64,000 nt of DNA from contig NZ_JARUBE010000003.1 of assembly GCF_029626035.1 (NCBI RefSeq), positions 2,790,001-2,854,000 on the forward strand. Direction: 5' to 3'. The translations under genes and the position numbers were made by a program. Source of the DNA: Micromonospora sp. WMMD980. Its GTDB lineage: Bacteria; Actinomycetota; Actinomycetes; Mycobacteriales; Micromonosporaceae. How positions within the stretch are numbered: position 1 is the first letter of the stretch; the number at the start of each line of letters is the position of its first letter. Below the pieces are notes generated by a model that made no database searches, was not told where the DNA came from, and saw only the letters and a program-made list of their open reading frames with translations. This document shows, in pieces, positions 26,358 to 34,848 of this stretch.

Positions 26358-26402
26358 GGTCGGGACGGCCGGATTCGAACCGACGACCCCTTGACCCCCA
26401 GT
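26358..26402 (-). repeat. att copy: 45-bp duplicate of the tRNA-Pro 3' half
   Basis: These 45 bases are identical to 31569-31613. They cover the tRNA-Pro anticodon loop, variable loop, T arm, acceptor 3' strand and discriminator, but not the 5' half, so this is not a functional tRNA. On its minus strand the copy is followed by CCA, whereas the complete tRNA is followed by CCG. Duplicated tRNA 3' ends are the usual mark of site-specific integration by tyrosine recombinases. Confidence 0.93.
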
Positions 26403-26740
26403 TTGACAACAATTCTGTCACGGCATGTCAGAACAGACTGAAACATCCACGGAACCGGACAAGAACGACGCCCCGAAATGCCGTCTCGTGTCGAGCCTTG
26501 CCACCTCATCCGCCCGGTGCGATCCCCTCCGTTACCGGGCTCGTTACCGCGGATCGTCAAGTACTTCCTATGCCAGGCAGTCCGGCCGGGCTCCAGCACG
26601 TGCAACCGTCAGTGGGCCGACCACCGATGGGCAGGCTGGATAGCTCCGACACACTGCCGCGAACCCTTCCCTCAGCCCAACGTCGACTACCGTGGGTCAA
26701 GCGATGTCGTCAGAGAGCGGCCTGAGGAGGCTGGTCGATC
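26403..26740. other. Gene-free left end of the element
   Basis: No supported gene. The first 40 bases are AT-rich and carry TTGACA and TGTCA repeated after ten bases (TGTCACGGCATGTCA). Two GTTACCG repeats follow at 26531-26549. The promoter of the downstream gene pair must lie in the last ~150 bases but no convincing -35/-10 was identified. Confidence 0.5.
26531..26549 (+). repeat. GTTACCG repeat pair (candidate integrase arm sites, left)
   Basis: GTTACCG occurs at 26531-26537 and 26543-26549, starts 12 bases apart, 129 bases inside the left att copy. The same heptamer recurs in a cluster inside the right end, which points to a site-specific protein binding both ends. Confidence 0.5.
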
Positions 26741-27097
26741 ATGAGTGATGCCCACACCGGCGGAGCCCCCGCCGGTTCCCGCTACGCCGACCAGCGGCCG
26801 TACGTGGTCGCCGACCGGCTCGACGATTTGCGGGGACCAACGAGCGGCGTCGTGAGCCTGGATCGCCGGCTCGACTGGTCCGGGCGGGCCCGCTACGACC
26901 TGAGCAGCCCTCGGCGCCTGGCCAGGATGTATGAGATCGTGCTGCGCGAGGCGACCGCGCCCGATGACCTCACCCAATGGCTGGACGGTGCGACGTTGCT
27001 ACGTCTGTGGCCGAGCTTGGTGTTGCCTCCGCAGGTTCGCCATCTGTGGGAAGCGCGGTTTCCCGAGCTGGCCAACGCGCGCCGGCACGCCGCATAG
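26741..27097 (+). CDS. Uncharacterised partner of AbiEii-like gene
   Basis: The 118-residue protein is not recognised as AbiEi: there is no visible winged-helix antitoxin N-terminus. Its first half is polar (YADQRPYVVADRLDDLRG), its second half helical with RLARMYEIVLREATAPDDL and LLRLWPSLVLPPQVRHLW. GGAGG lies ten bases before the ATG. Its stop overlaps the next gene's GTG by one base, so the two are coupled, the arrangement expected for an antitoxin followed by its toxin. Function is inferred only from that pairing. Confidence 0.75.
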   Translation: MSDAHTGGAPAGSRYADQRPYVVADRLDDLRGPTSGVVSLDRRLDWSGRARYDLSSPRRLARMYEIVLREATAPDDLTQWLDGATLLRLWPSLVLPPQVRHLWEARFPELANARRHAA

Positions 27098-27762
27098 TGA
27101 CCGAGCAGACCCCGCCGATCCATCGCCGGCTGGCGCAGATCGCCCTGAAGGTCGGCGGCCAGTACGGGTTCGCGTTGGCCGGCGGGCATGCGATCGCCGC
27201 CCATGGCATCCTCGACCGCCCCAGTGAAGACGTCGATCTGTTCGCCGACTGGCAACGCCGCGCCGACTTCCCCACCGCCGTCGACGAGGTGATCGCCGCC
27301 TATCGTGCCGAGGGCTTCCGCGTCGACATCGACCTGCGACTCGACACGTTCGCTCGGCTACACGTCACCGAACCGGCCCACCCAGACCAGCAGCACCGCG
27401 TGGAACTGGTCGCGAACTGGCGCGCCCAGCCGCCAGTCCAGATGGACATCGGTCCGGTCCTGCACCCCGATGACGTGATGGCCGGCAAGATGGACGCCCT
27501 CTACAACCGAGCAGCCGCCCGCGACTTCCTCGACATCGATGCCGCCATCAGCAGCGGCCGGTACACCCTCGACCAGCTCTGCGACCTCGCGCACGCCGCC
27601 GACGACGGATTCGACCGGAGCATGTTCGCCGCGATGCTTCGCCACGTCGACCGCTTCGACGACGAAGACTTCACCGACTACGGTCTGGCACCGCATGAGG
27701 TCGCCGACATGCGGGCTCGCGTCTCTACATGGCGGACCGCCCTACTCCGAGAAGTCGGGTAG
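27097..27762 (+). CDS. AbiEii/AbiGii-type nucleotidyltransferase (toxin-like)
   Basis: The 221-residue protein has a nucleotidyltransferase core: ALAGGHAIAAHGILDRPSEDVDLFADW gives the G-G and D-x-D motif (residues ~27-52), followed by QMDIGPVLHPDDVMAGKMDAL and a helical region ARDFLDIDAAISSGRYTL. AbiEii toxins of type IV abortive-infection systems have this layout. GTG 27097 overlaps the preceding stop. Catalytic Asp pair intact. The family link is good; toxicity and phage defence are inferred. Confidence 0.78.
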   Translation: MTEQTPPIHRRLAQIALKVGGQYGFALAGGHAIAAHGILDRPSEDVDLFADWQRRADFPTAVDEVIAAYRAEGFRVDIDLRLDTFARLHVTEPAHPDQQHRVELVANWRAQPPVQMDIGPVLHPDDVMAGKMDALYNRAAARDFLDIDAAISSGRYTLDQLCDLAHAADDGFDRSMFAAMLRHVDRFDDEDFTDYGLAPHEVADMRARVSTWRTALLREVG

Positions 27763-27809
27763 GTTCGATCACCCTGCTCTGCGGCCTCCGTCTCCTCGGC
27801 CTGCTCGAC

Positions 27810-28280
27810 TCACGGCACGTCCGGGTCAGGGTGCTCAATCCGCCAGCGGCTCGCGGCAGCGTCATCGATCAGGCAGCTGTCGAGCAGCCAGTCAATGGCC
27901 CGGCGGATCGCCCGAGCCTGGTGGAATGCGTGCCAGACCGTCAGCAGGTGCGGATACTCGTCGTGCAGTTCGTCCCTGAACCGTCGGAAGGCACCCCTGC
28001 CTTGGACGGCCCGTAAGAGCCTGCGGCCCACCTGCTCGTCGCTGACCCGCTCGGCGAAGTCGACCATGTCGCGGTGCCAGACGGAGGGCGGTAACGCCTC
28101 AATCGGAACCAGGTCGAGTTCATCCAGGTCCACCGGCGTCTTCCCGTCGATGCCGCCGTCAGCCGTCCACATCATGATCTCCCCGCTGGCTGGATCGATG
28201 AGCCAGCGGTACTCGTACGCGCTCTGGTCCTGCAGCGCCGTGGCGATCTCTTCGAGATCGAGGTGGCGTACGTCGAGCAT
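27810..28280 (-). CDS. UPF0158 family protein
   Basis: The 156-residue protein has the UPF0158 pattern: N-terminal LDLEEIATALQDQSAYEYRWLID, then PASGEI, DLDELDLVPIEALPPS, and the helical RRLLRAVQGRGAFRRFRDEL segment. The family is widespread in bacteria and of unknown function. The ATG at 28280 has GGGAG eight bases upstream; a GTG three codons earlier is an alternative. It is convergent with the AbiEii-like gene and 48 bases from its stop. Confidence 0.75.
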   Translation of the reverse strand: MLDVRHLDLEEIATALQDQSAYEYRWLIDPASGEIMMWTADGGIDGKTPVDLDELDLVPIEALPPSVWHRDMVDFAERVSDEQVGRRLLRAVQGRGAFRRFRDELHDEYPHLLTVWHAFHQARAIRRAIDWLLDSCLIDDAAASRWRIEHPDPDVP

Positions 28281-28434
28281 GATGTCCACTCCCGTTGCCG
28301 TGGTCGTCGGCAACCACGGTAGGTCCGCTTCCCCCCTCAGCCGCGAGACTGCCAACCCAGTCGATTATCAGCACGGGGACCGAGGCCATCAGGTGACCAT
28401 TGCTCCAGCAACCCGCAATCGGGAGACCGGTCAG

Positions 28435-29664
28435 CTACAGCCCGGCGGCGTCGAGGGTCTTGAGGAACGTCGGCCGGCGCTTGTGCGCGATGCGCAGCTC
28501 CGCGAGGTACCGCCCGAACGCCGCGGTCTCTCCTGCCGCCTGGTACGCCGCCCGCAGGGCCGCAAGCAACGCGACGGCCCGTCGGTAGCGCCGTTTGTCA
28601 GCCGAATTGAGGATCGCCTGCTCGACGAGGTCCCGGTACGGCTGGATCACCTCCTCCGGATGCGTCACGGCCCGCCCCTGCAGCAGGGTCTGCCACTGCG
28701 GCCCGCCGAGCCACCGCCGGTGGTGCAGGGCCTCTCGCCAGGCCTGGTCGTCACGGCCCACCGCTAGGAGCACGTCGACCAGCTCGGAGGCGTACGCCGG
28801 CTGCTGGGTGGTCCGGTCGCGCAGCACCCCCAGAGCCCACGTCGTCGGATCGTCGCCACCAGCGGTTTCCACGGTGTCGATCAAGGATCGGTACCCGGCA
28901 GCGGTGGGGTGTCGGGCGAACTCCTCCCGCCGGACCCGCACGGCACCCGGCGTGTCGCCGGCGGCGACGAGCATGTCGACCAAGAGGTCACGGAGCCGGT
29001 CGGTGTAGGCCGAGCCGGAGTTGGCGGCCACGCCCCGCCCAGCCCAAGCGATCGCCTCGTCCCGGCGTCCGGCGGCATGTAGCGCCTCGGCGATCCCCTG
29101 GTACTGCACGGCGTTGGTCAGGTGCTCGGCCAACACCGCGACGTACCGGTCGACATCTCCCGACACCTCAGCGAGCTGCTCCCGCAGGTCACGCACCGCG
29201 AACGCGCCGGTCCACGACTCCGGGTAGGCGGCGCGTGCCCGCTCGGCGACCAGCCGCTCCACCTCCGCGATCCCCCGCTTCCCCAGCGCCGAAGCGAAGT
29301 CGGCCAGTCGGACGCGGGGCCAGCCGGGGCCGTCGCACTCCAGCTTCACCAGCCAGCCGGCCAGGCTGATCGGGTTCGGCAGTGCTGCAACGCATACCTT
29401 CGCGTACAGGTCCATGAGCTCCTGCAGGTCGTCTCCGATGATTCCGGAGGAGTCATCCAGGTACATCAGGGCCCGCGTGATGCGGTCGACGGCCTTGCGC
29501 AGCACTGGCACCGCGAGATCCGCCCGGCCCTCGGCAACCCACCGATCACACTCCTCGGCCACCCGGCGGGCGGTCGGCGAGTACTCGCGTCGACCCCGGT
29601 AAGGATCCCGCCGGCGGTCCCAGCGCAGCCGGTCCACCAACACCGTCAGATCGTCACCGGTCAT
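28435..29664 (-). CDS. Helical-repeat protein like the C-terminal part of SWIM zinc-finger proteins
   Basis: The 409-residue protein is almost wholly helical, with TPR-like units (IAEALHAAGRRDEAIAWAGR, LVDMLVAAGDTPGAVRVRRE, YASELVDVLLAVGRDDQAW). The region DDSSGIIGDDLQELMDLY to GPGWPRVRLADFASALG resembles the domain that follows the SWIM zinc finger in large actinobacterial proteins, but no CxC...CxH finger is present here. It would be a stand-alone protein-interaction scaffold. Divergent from the small frameshifted gene at 29725. Function unknown. Confidence 0.6.
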   Translation of the reverse strand: MTGDDLTVLVDRLRWDRRRDPYRGRREYSPTARRVAEECDRWVAEGRADLAVPVLRKAVDRITRALMYLDDSSGIIGDDLQELMDLYAKVCVAALPNPISLAGWLVKLECDGPGWPRVRLADFASALGKRGIAEVERLVAERARAAYPESWTGAFAVRDLREQLAEVSGDVDRYVAVLAEHLTNAVQYQGIAEALHAAGRRDEAIAWAGRGVAANSGSAYTDRLRDLLVDMLVAAGDTPGAVRVRREEFARHPTAAGYRSLIDTVETAGGDDPTTWALGVLRDRTTQQPAYASELVDVLLAVGRDDQAWREALHHRRWLGGPQWQTLLQGRAVTHPEEVIQPYRDLVEQAILNSADKRRYRRAVALLAALRAAYQAAGETAAFGRYLAELRIAHKRRPTFLKTLDAAGL

Positions 29665-29724
29665 CTGCCCATCTCAGCAGACCGCGACCCGGCGTCGGGA
29701 ACGCGCCGCCCTATCGTGTGGGGC

Positions 29725-30080
29725 GTGCCGAATGACCAGGATCTGGACAACGCGATCGAGGCGATCGTCGTCGACGCCTACGGCGCCGACGAGCAACACA
29801 GCGCGTTCCTCGCCGTGATCGAGGACGAAACACCCCTGCCCACCGCGGCCACCCTGCTGGGCACCCCGGTCCCGTCACCTCGATCGACTACACGATTGAG
29901 GCACGCGGCATCGTCGCCACCTGCCAAGGCCCGGATGGCGCGGGCGAAGTCACCCTCGCCGACCTGACGTTCCCGCCGCACACGGTCACCGCCTGGATCC
30001 ACGCCGCCTACCGGCGTTACCTCGGCCTCACGCCGTTCCCGGCCCGGCCGAGGCCCGAGTGGACCTGGCCCGGCACCTGA
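29725..30080 (+). pseudogene. Small conserved-looking protein, frameshifted
   Basis: Frame one reads VPNDQDLDNAIEAIVVDAYG, ADEQHSAFLAVIEDE and AATLLGTPV. It breaks at CCC 29871-29873. One added C continues in the frame reading PVTSIDYTIEARGIVATCQG, VTLADLTFPPHTVTAWIHAA and YLGLTPFPARPRPEWTWPGT to a TGA at 30080. Both halves have strong coding character, so the gene was or is a ~118-residue protein. Acidic N-terminal half; no family recognised. Start GTG 29725. Confidence 0.6.
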
Positions 30081-30087
30081 CGGCGCG

Positions 30088-31230
30088 TCAGCGACGGCGT
30101 GCATACGCGGCCAGCCGCTCGCTGACCGGGCTGACCCGCGGTCGCGGCGCCCGTCGGAAGTGCTCTGGCTTGTATGCGCGGAGAAGCTCCTCGCCGTCGC
30201 GGGTCCAGTCGAAACGCGGCTTCTTCAACAGCCGCCGGAACACCACACTGGCCCGCTCGGGATCACGCGCGGCCAGCCGACGCAGCACCAGCGGGCCGAC
30301 GCTGTCATCCTGCAGGTACGCCAGCGTGTGCTCCCGGTAGCGGCGGCGGCGCAGCAGGTCCGGATCCGCGAACGCCGCCTCCACCAGCCCGAACTCGGCG
30401 TAGAAACCCAACCCGTCGACCTCGTCGTAGATCATCGCCACCGTCTCCGCGTCCGCGACATCCGGCGGCAACTCGAACAGCGTCTCGTCAGCAGCCACGA
30501 TGGAGGACGACGTGCCAGACACTTCCGCACGGCAGAACGCGTAGAAGTCGGTCATCCGATCGGCCACATGATCGCCGGCCACCACCACCAGGGCGCTGCC
30601 GAAGAACCGCACAAACCGGTCCCGATCCTGACGTTGCAGCTCCCACGCCTGAGCCAGCTTCTCCGGGTTCCGGTACACCGCCTCCGGCGCGCGCAGCGAC
30701 ATCTCCAACGCCATCTGGTACGCGACGTCCCGCTCCTTTGCCCGCCACACGTTCATCGGGCCGCTGATCATCCACTCCTCGCCCACTGCCACCAGCCGAG
30801 CGAGCAGAAACGACCGAGGCGGCGTACGCCGGAACACCGACGGACCCATGTTGGAACGCACCCGGTAGGTCAGGTCATCCACGAGGTTCACCACGACCAG
30901 CGCCGCCCCGTCGCGCCTCTGCACCTCGAAGGGCCCCTGCACCACGTCCCGCCACCCGAGCAGCATCTGACGCTCCGGATCGGACAACTGCGGGTGCGCG
31001 GCGACGAACTGCTCCACCACCGTCCGGCCATCACGCAGCCGATGCTCCAGGACGAAGTAGTCCCACAAAATCATCAAGGTGTGCTCGTCGAGCGGAACCC
31101 GACCGTCATCCTGATCCGCCAGCACATCGTCGAACGCCCGGTCATAACGCCGGTGCTGCGAGAACGCCACCAGCTGCTGCTTCAGCTCACCCGCACGGTC
31201 GAAAAGATCATCATCAACGGCGATCGGCAC
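30088..31230 (-). CDS. Uncharacterised 380-residue protein
   Basis: The protein has no signal or membrane helices. The segment HTLMILWDYFVLEHRLRDGRT followed by VVEQFVAAHPQLSDPERQML resembles the helical region of actinobacterial proteins that often carry a C-terminal SEC-C zinc motif, but no SEC-C cysteines are visible here. The C-terminal third is Arg-rich (RRRRYREHTLAY, FRRAPRPRVSPV). It is the outermost gene of the element, reading leftward from the GTTACCG cluster, and is convergent with the frameshifted gene at 29725. Function unknown. Confidence 0.65.
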   Translation of the reverse strand: MPIAVDDDLFDRAGELKQQLVAFSQHRRYDRAFDDVLADQDDGRVPLDEHTLMILWDYFVLEHRLRDGRTVVEQFVAAHPQLSDPERQMLLGWRDVVQGPFEVQRRDGAALVVVNLVDDLTYRVRSNMGPSVFRRTPPRSFLLARLVAVGEEWMISGPMNVWRAKERDVAYQMALEMSLRAPEAVYRNPEKLAQAWELQRQDRDRFVRFFGSALVVVAGDHVADRMTDFYAFCRAEVSGTSSSIVAADETLFELPPDVADAETVAMIYDEVDGLGFYAEFGLVEAAFADPDLLRRRRYREHTLAYLQDDSVGPLVLRRLAARDPERASVVFRRLLKKPRFDWTRDGEELLRAYKPEHFRRAPRPRVSPVSERLAAYARRR

Positions 31231-31568
31231 GGCCTGTTCCTACCACGACGCGGCATCCGCGGGATCTGGCCCCCTGTCCACCAGCTCACCAAGACCACGA
31301 TGCGGCACCAGCCGACGGCCCTGCCGTGACAAGGAGGATTGCCGAGCCGCCCGACGAAGCGACATCTGGCAGCAGCTGCAGCACTTGACGCGGAGTCAAG
31401 GGACCACAATGCCGCTCCGTCCAGAACACAGACGAAGCGGCAGGTCAGAGCGTTCCGAGTTCAGCGGGCCGGCGGCCAGCAACTATCGCCGTTACGGCCA
31501 ACAAAGATCATCCGTTACCGGATGTTACCGCCGTTACCGGAGAAGATCTTCATCTCCCCAGGTCAACC
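31231..31568. other. Gene-free right end of the element
   Basis: No supported gene in 338 bases. It should hold the promoter of the minus-strand gene at 30088-31230, and the last 80 bases hold the GTTACCG cluster. Composition is less GC-rich than the core chromosome (for example ATCATCCGTTACC, AGAAGATCTTCATC). Confidence 0.5.
31491..31539 (+). repeat. GTTACCG repeat cluster (candidate integrase arm sites, right)
   Basis: GTTACGG at 31491-31497 and exact GTTACCG at 31514-31520, 31524-31530 and 31533-31539 lie on one strand, the last three spaced about one helical turn apart. They end 29 bases from the right att copy. Spacing and position fit binding sites for an integrase or excisionase. Confidence 0.55.
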
Positions 31569-31644
<76 letters not shown>

Positions 31645-31770
31645 ATGCCCCCGCGCGGTTTCCCCCGCAGCAGCCGGTACAGCTTAGCGCAAGATCTTCG
31701 CAACGTACGCACAGGCCCCCGCCGCGCCGCGGGCGACCGACGCCACTCCCCCTAGAGCGTCCTAGGAAAT

Positions 31771-31799
31771 AAGCCGCCGGGGCGGTGCCCCGGCGGCTT
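31771..31799 (-). terminator. Rho-independent terminator after der
   Basis: AAGCCGCCGGGGC and GCCCCGGCGGCTT pair perfectly around GGT. On the minus strand the hairpin is followed by ATTTCC, and it begins 14 bases past the der stop. It would end the long scpA-scpB-rluB-cmk-der transcript. Confidence 0.8.
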
Positions 31800-31812
31800 A
31801 CAGGTGGAACGG

Positions 31813-33222
31813 TCAGCCGTGGGCCTTGCCGCGGCCGCCCGGGCCCAGCTTCTTGCGCGGCCGGACCGAGATGTCGATCGGGCTGCCCTCGAAGCCGAAC
31901 TCCTCGCGCAGCTTGCGCTCCACGAACCGCTGGTAACCGGCGTCCAGCGGGCCGGTGGTGAACAGCACGAAGCGCGGCGGCGCCACCCCGGCCTGGGTCG
32001 CGAACAGGATGCGCGGCGCGCGCCCGCCGCGCACCGGGTGCGGGGTGGCCTGGACCAGCGCGGTGAGCCACTGGTTGAGCTGCGCGGTGGGGATGCGGGT
32101 CTCCCAGCTCGCCAACGCCCTGCGCAGCGCGGGAGCGAGCTTGTCGACGGCGCGGCCGGTCTGCGCGGACAGGTTCAGCCGGATCGCCCACGGGATCCGC
32201 CGCAGCTCCCGGTCGATCTCCTTGTCCAGGTAGTAGCGGCGGTCGGCGTCCACCAGGTCCCACTTGTTGAACGCGATGACCAGGGCCCGGCCGGCCTCCA
32301 CCACCATGGTGAGGATTCGCTGGTCCTGCTCGCTGATCACCTCGCTGGAGTCGAGCAGCACCACCGCCACCTCGGCCGCCTCGATCGCCGCGGCGGTGCG
32401 CAGGCTGGCGTAGTATTCCGTGCCGCTGGCCTTGCCGACCCGCTTGCGCAGCCCGGCGGTGTCCACCAGCTGCCAGGTCTCGCCGCCGATCTCGACCAGG
32501 CTGTCCACCGGGTCGACGGTGGTGCCGGCGACCGAGTCAACCACCGCGCGCTCCTCGCCGGAGAACCGGTTGAGCAGGCTGGACTTGCCGACGTTGGGAC
32601 GCCCGACCAGGGCCACCCGGCGCGGGCCACGCGGGCGGTTCTCCACGATCTTCGGCGCCTCGGGCAGCGCGGCCATGATGGCGTCGAGCAGGTCGCCGGA
32701 ACCGCGACCGTGCAGCGCCGACACCGGGAACGGCTCACCGAGGCCGAGCGACCACAGCGAGGTAGCCTCCATCTCGATGGTGGTGTTGTCGGCCTTGTTG
32801 GCGACCAGGATCACCGGCTTGGCGCTGCGGCGCAGCATCTTCACCGCGGCCTCGTCCACGTCCGTCGAGCCGACCATGGCGTCCACCACGAACAGCACCA
32901 CGTCGGCGGTGACCACGGCCGTCTCCGCCTGGGCGGCGATGGCCGCGGCCCGGTCCTTGGCGTCGGGCTCCCAGCCGCCGGTGTCCACCACGGTGAACTC
33001 CCGGCCGTTCCACTGCGCGTCGTAGGGCACCCGGTCCCGGGTCACGCCGGGGATGTCCTCGACGACCGCCTGGCGGCGGCCGATGATGCGGTTCACGAGC
33101 GTGGACTTGCCCACGTTCGGGCGGCCCACCACGGCCACCACGGGCTGCGGTCCGGTCGGCTCGTCGGCCTGGACCTCCGGCTCACGCAGCTCCACCCAGC
33201 CACCGACGTCGTCGCCGCTCAC
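31813..33222 (-). CDS. der: Ribosome biogenesis GTPase Der (EngA)
   Basis: The 469-residue protein has two tandem GTPase domains, each with GRPNVGKS (about residues 33 and 207), switch DTGG/DTAG, and NKAD and NKWD base motifs, followed by a KH-like C-terminal domain. Der acts in 50S subunit maturation. A ~28-residue acidic N-terminal extension precedes domain one, as in actinobacteria. GTG start overlaps the cmk stop by four bases, so the two are coupled. Ends in a Lys-rich tail ([16 protein letters not shown]). Confidence 0.96.
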   Translation of the reverse strand: MSGDDVGGWVELREPEVQADEPTGPQPVVAVVGRPNVGKSTLVNRIIGRRQAVVEDIPGVTRDRVPYDAQWNGREFTVVDTGGWEPDAKDRAAAIAAQAETAVVTADVVLFVVDAMVGSTDVDEAAVKMLRRSAKPVILVANKADNTTIEMEATSLWSLGLGEPFPVSALHGRGSGDLLDAIMAALPEAPKIVENRPRGPRRVALVGRPNVGKSSLLNRFSGEERAVVDSVAGTTVDPVDSLVEIGGETWQLVDTAGLRKRVGKASGTEYYASLRTAAAIEAAEVAVVLLDSSEVISEQDQRILTMVVEAGRALVIAFNKWDLVDADRRYYLDKEIDRELRRIPWAIRLNLSAQTGRAVDKLAPALRRALASWETRIPTAQLNQWLTALVQATPHPVRGGRAPRILFATQAGVAPPRFVLFTTGPLDAGYQRFVERKLREEFGFEGSPIDISVRPRKKLGPGGRGKAHG

Positions 33223-33899
33223 GCGACACCCCGCTCGGTGAGCAGCTCACGCAGCCGGGCGACGACCTCGTCGATGCCCAACTCGGTGGTGTCCAGCACC
33301 ACGGCGTCGGGCGCCTGCTGCAACGGGTTGACCTTGCGGGTCGAGTCGAGCCGGTCCCGCCGGGCCAGGTCGGCGGCGGTCGCCGTGACGTCGGCCGCGT
33401 CCTCGGCACTGCGGCGCTGGGCGCGGGCGGTCTCGGAGGCGGTCAGGTAGACCTTCAGGTCGGCGTCGGGCGCCACCACGGAACCGATGTCGCGACCCTC
33501 GACCACGATCCGGCCCGCCTCGGCGATCAGCCGCCGCTGCCGGTCGACCAGCAGCTCACGGACCGCACCGACGGCGGCGACCGCGGAGACCGCGCCGGTC
33601 ACCTCGGCGCCGCGGATGTCGGTGGACACGTCGGAGCCGTCGACGGTCACCGCGTACCCCTGGGGATCGGTGCCGATGCGCAGGTCGGCCTCGCCGGCGA
33701 CCTTGGCCACCGACTCGGCGTCGGTCAGCTCGACGCCGGAGCGCAGCACGGCCCAGGTCAGCGCCCGGTACATGGCGCCGGTGTCGAGGTAGCGGGCGCC
33801 GAGGCTCACCGCCAGTCGCCGCGACACGGTGGACTTCCCCGAACCGGACGGCCCGTCCACAGCGACCACGCATCGCCCGGCCGGTACGTTTTCCTCCAC
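33219..33899 (-). CDS. cmk: Cytidylate kinase
   Basis: The 226-residue enzyme phosphorylates CMP and dCMP. It has the P-loop [52 protein letters not shown] and the Arg-rich lid [18 protein letters not shown] 33899 is chosen because GAGGAGG lies six bases upstream; the longer frame adds 25 nonconserved residues. Overlaps der by four bases. Confidence 0.95.
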   Translation of the reverse strand: MEENVPAGRCVVAVDGPSGSGKSTVSRRLAVSLGARYLDTGAMYRALTWAVLRSGVELTDAESVAKVAGEADLRIGTDPQGYAVTVDGSDVSTDIRGAEVTGAVSAVAAVGAVRELLVDRQRRLIAEAGRIVVEGRDIGSVVAPDADLKVYLTASETARAQRRSAEDAADVTATAADLARRDRLDSTRKVNPLQQAPDAVVLDTTELGIDEVVARLRELLTERGVA

Positions 33900-34071
33900 C
33901 GTTGTCCTCCTCAGCCCGTACCTCGCGGGTCGCCGGTTCTCCGGCGCCGTTGAGCGGATGTGTCTCGTCGTCAATCATGCCCGCGCCGCGCGGGCGTCCC
34001 GCCGGGGGCGCGTGCGCGCCGGCCCGCGGACCGCGTCGAAGCCTACCGGGAGCCGTACCCGATCGAACGGG

Positions 34072-34848
34072 TCAGTCACCCACGGCCTTGAACAGGGCGG
34101 CGACCTCCGCGTTGGTCAGCCGCCGCAGTCGCCCGGTGCGCAGGTCGCCGAGCTTGATCGGGCCGATCGAGGTACGGATCAGCCGGGACACCGGGTGTCC
34201 CACCTCGGCCATCAGCCGCCGGACGATGTGTTTGCGCCCCTCGTGCAGGGTCAGTTCCACCTGGGCGGTCTTGCCCAGTGTGTCGACCACCTTGAACCCG
34301 TCGACCTTCACCGGCCCGTCCTCGAGCTCGACGCCGGCGGTCAACCGCTTGCCCAGGTTGCGCGGGATCGGCCCGGCCACCTCGGCGAGGTAGGTCTTGA
34401 GCACCTCGTACGACGGGTGCATGAGCTTGTGGGCGAGCGTGCCGTCGTTGGTGAGCAGGAGCAGGCCCTCGCTGTCGGCGTCCAGTCGCCCGACGTGGTA
34501 GACCCGCTGCTCCAGCCGCGCGCCGATGAAGTCGGCCAGCTCGGTGCGGCCCTTCTCGTCGGCCATGGTGGTGACCACCCCGCGCGGCTTGTTCATCGCC
34601 ACGTAGACCAGGCGGACGTCGGCCTGGAGCCGTTCGCCGTCGACGTGGATCACGTCGCGCGCCGGGTCGGCCTTGTCGCCGAGCTGCGCGACCCGGCCGT
34701 TGACCGTGACCCGCCGCCGGAAGATGAGGTCCTCGCAGGCGCGCCGCGATCCCACCCCCGCGGCGGCGAGCACCTTCTGCAGGCGTTCGGCGCCCTCGTA
34801 GACGGGGGCGTCGGTCTTCGGGGCACGGTCATCGCGTGGCATCGGCAA
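34072..34848 (-). CDS. rluB: rRNA pseudouridine synthase RluB type
   Basis: The 258-residue protein has an N-terminal S4 RNA-binding domain (RLQKVLAAAGVGSRRACEDLI, residues ~22-80) and a RsuA/RluB catalytic domain with the active Asp in GRLDADSEGLLLLTNDG and the basic HEGRKHIVRRLMAEVGHPV. It should convert a uridine of 23S rRNA. It overlaps scpB by 20 bases. Alternative start two codons downstream (second Met). Separated from cmk by about 170 bases. Confidence 0.92.
   Translation of the reverse strand: MPMPRDDRAPKTDAPVYEGAERLQKVLAAAGVGSRRACEDLIFRRRVTVNGRVAQLGDKADPARDVIHVDGERLQADVRLVYVAMNKPRGVVTTMADEKGRTELADFIGARLEQRVYHVGRLDADSEGLLLLTNDGTLAHKLMHPSYEVLKTYLAEVAGPIPRNLGKRLTAGVELEDGPVKVDGFKVVDTLGKTAQVELTLHEGRKHIVRRLMAEVGHPVSRLIRTSIGPIKLGDLRTGRLRRLTNAEVAALFKAVGD

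Noticed and set aside
26358-26402. A second tRNA gene
   Set aside because: Only the 3' half is present; there is no D arm or 5' acceptor strand.
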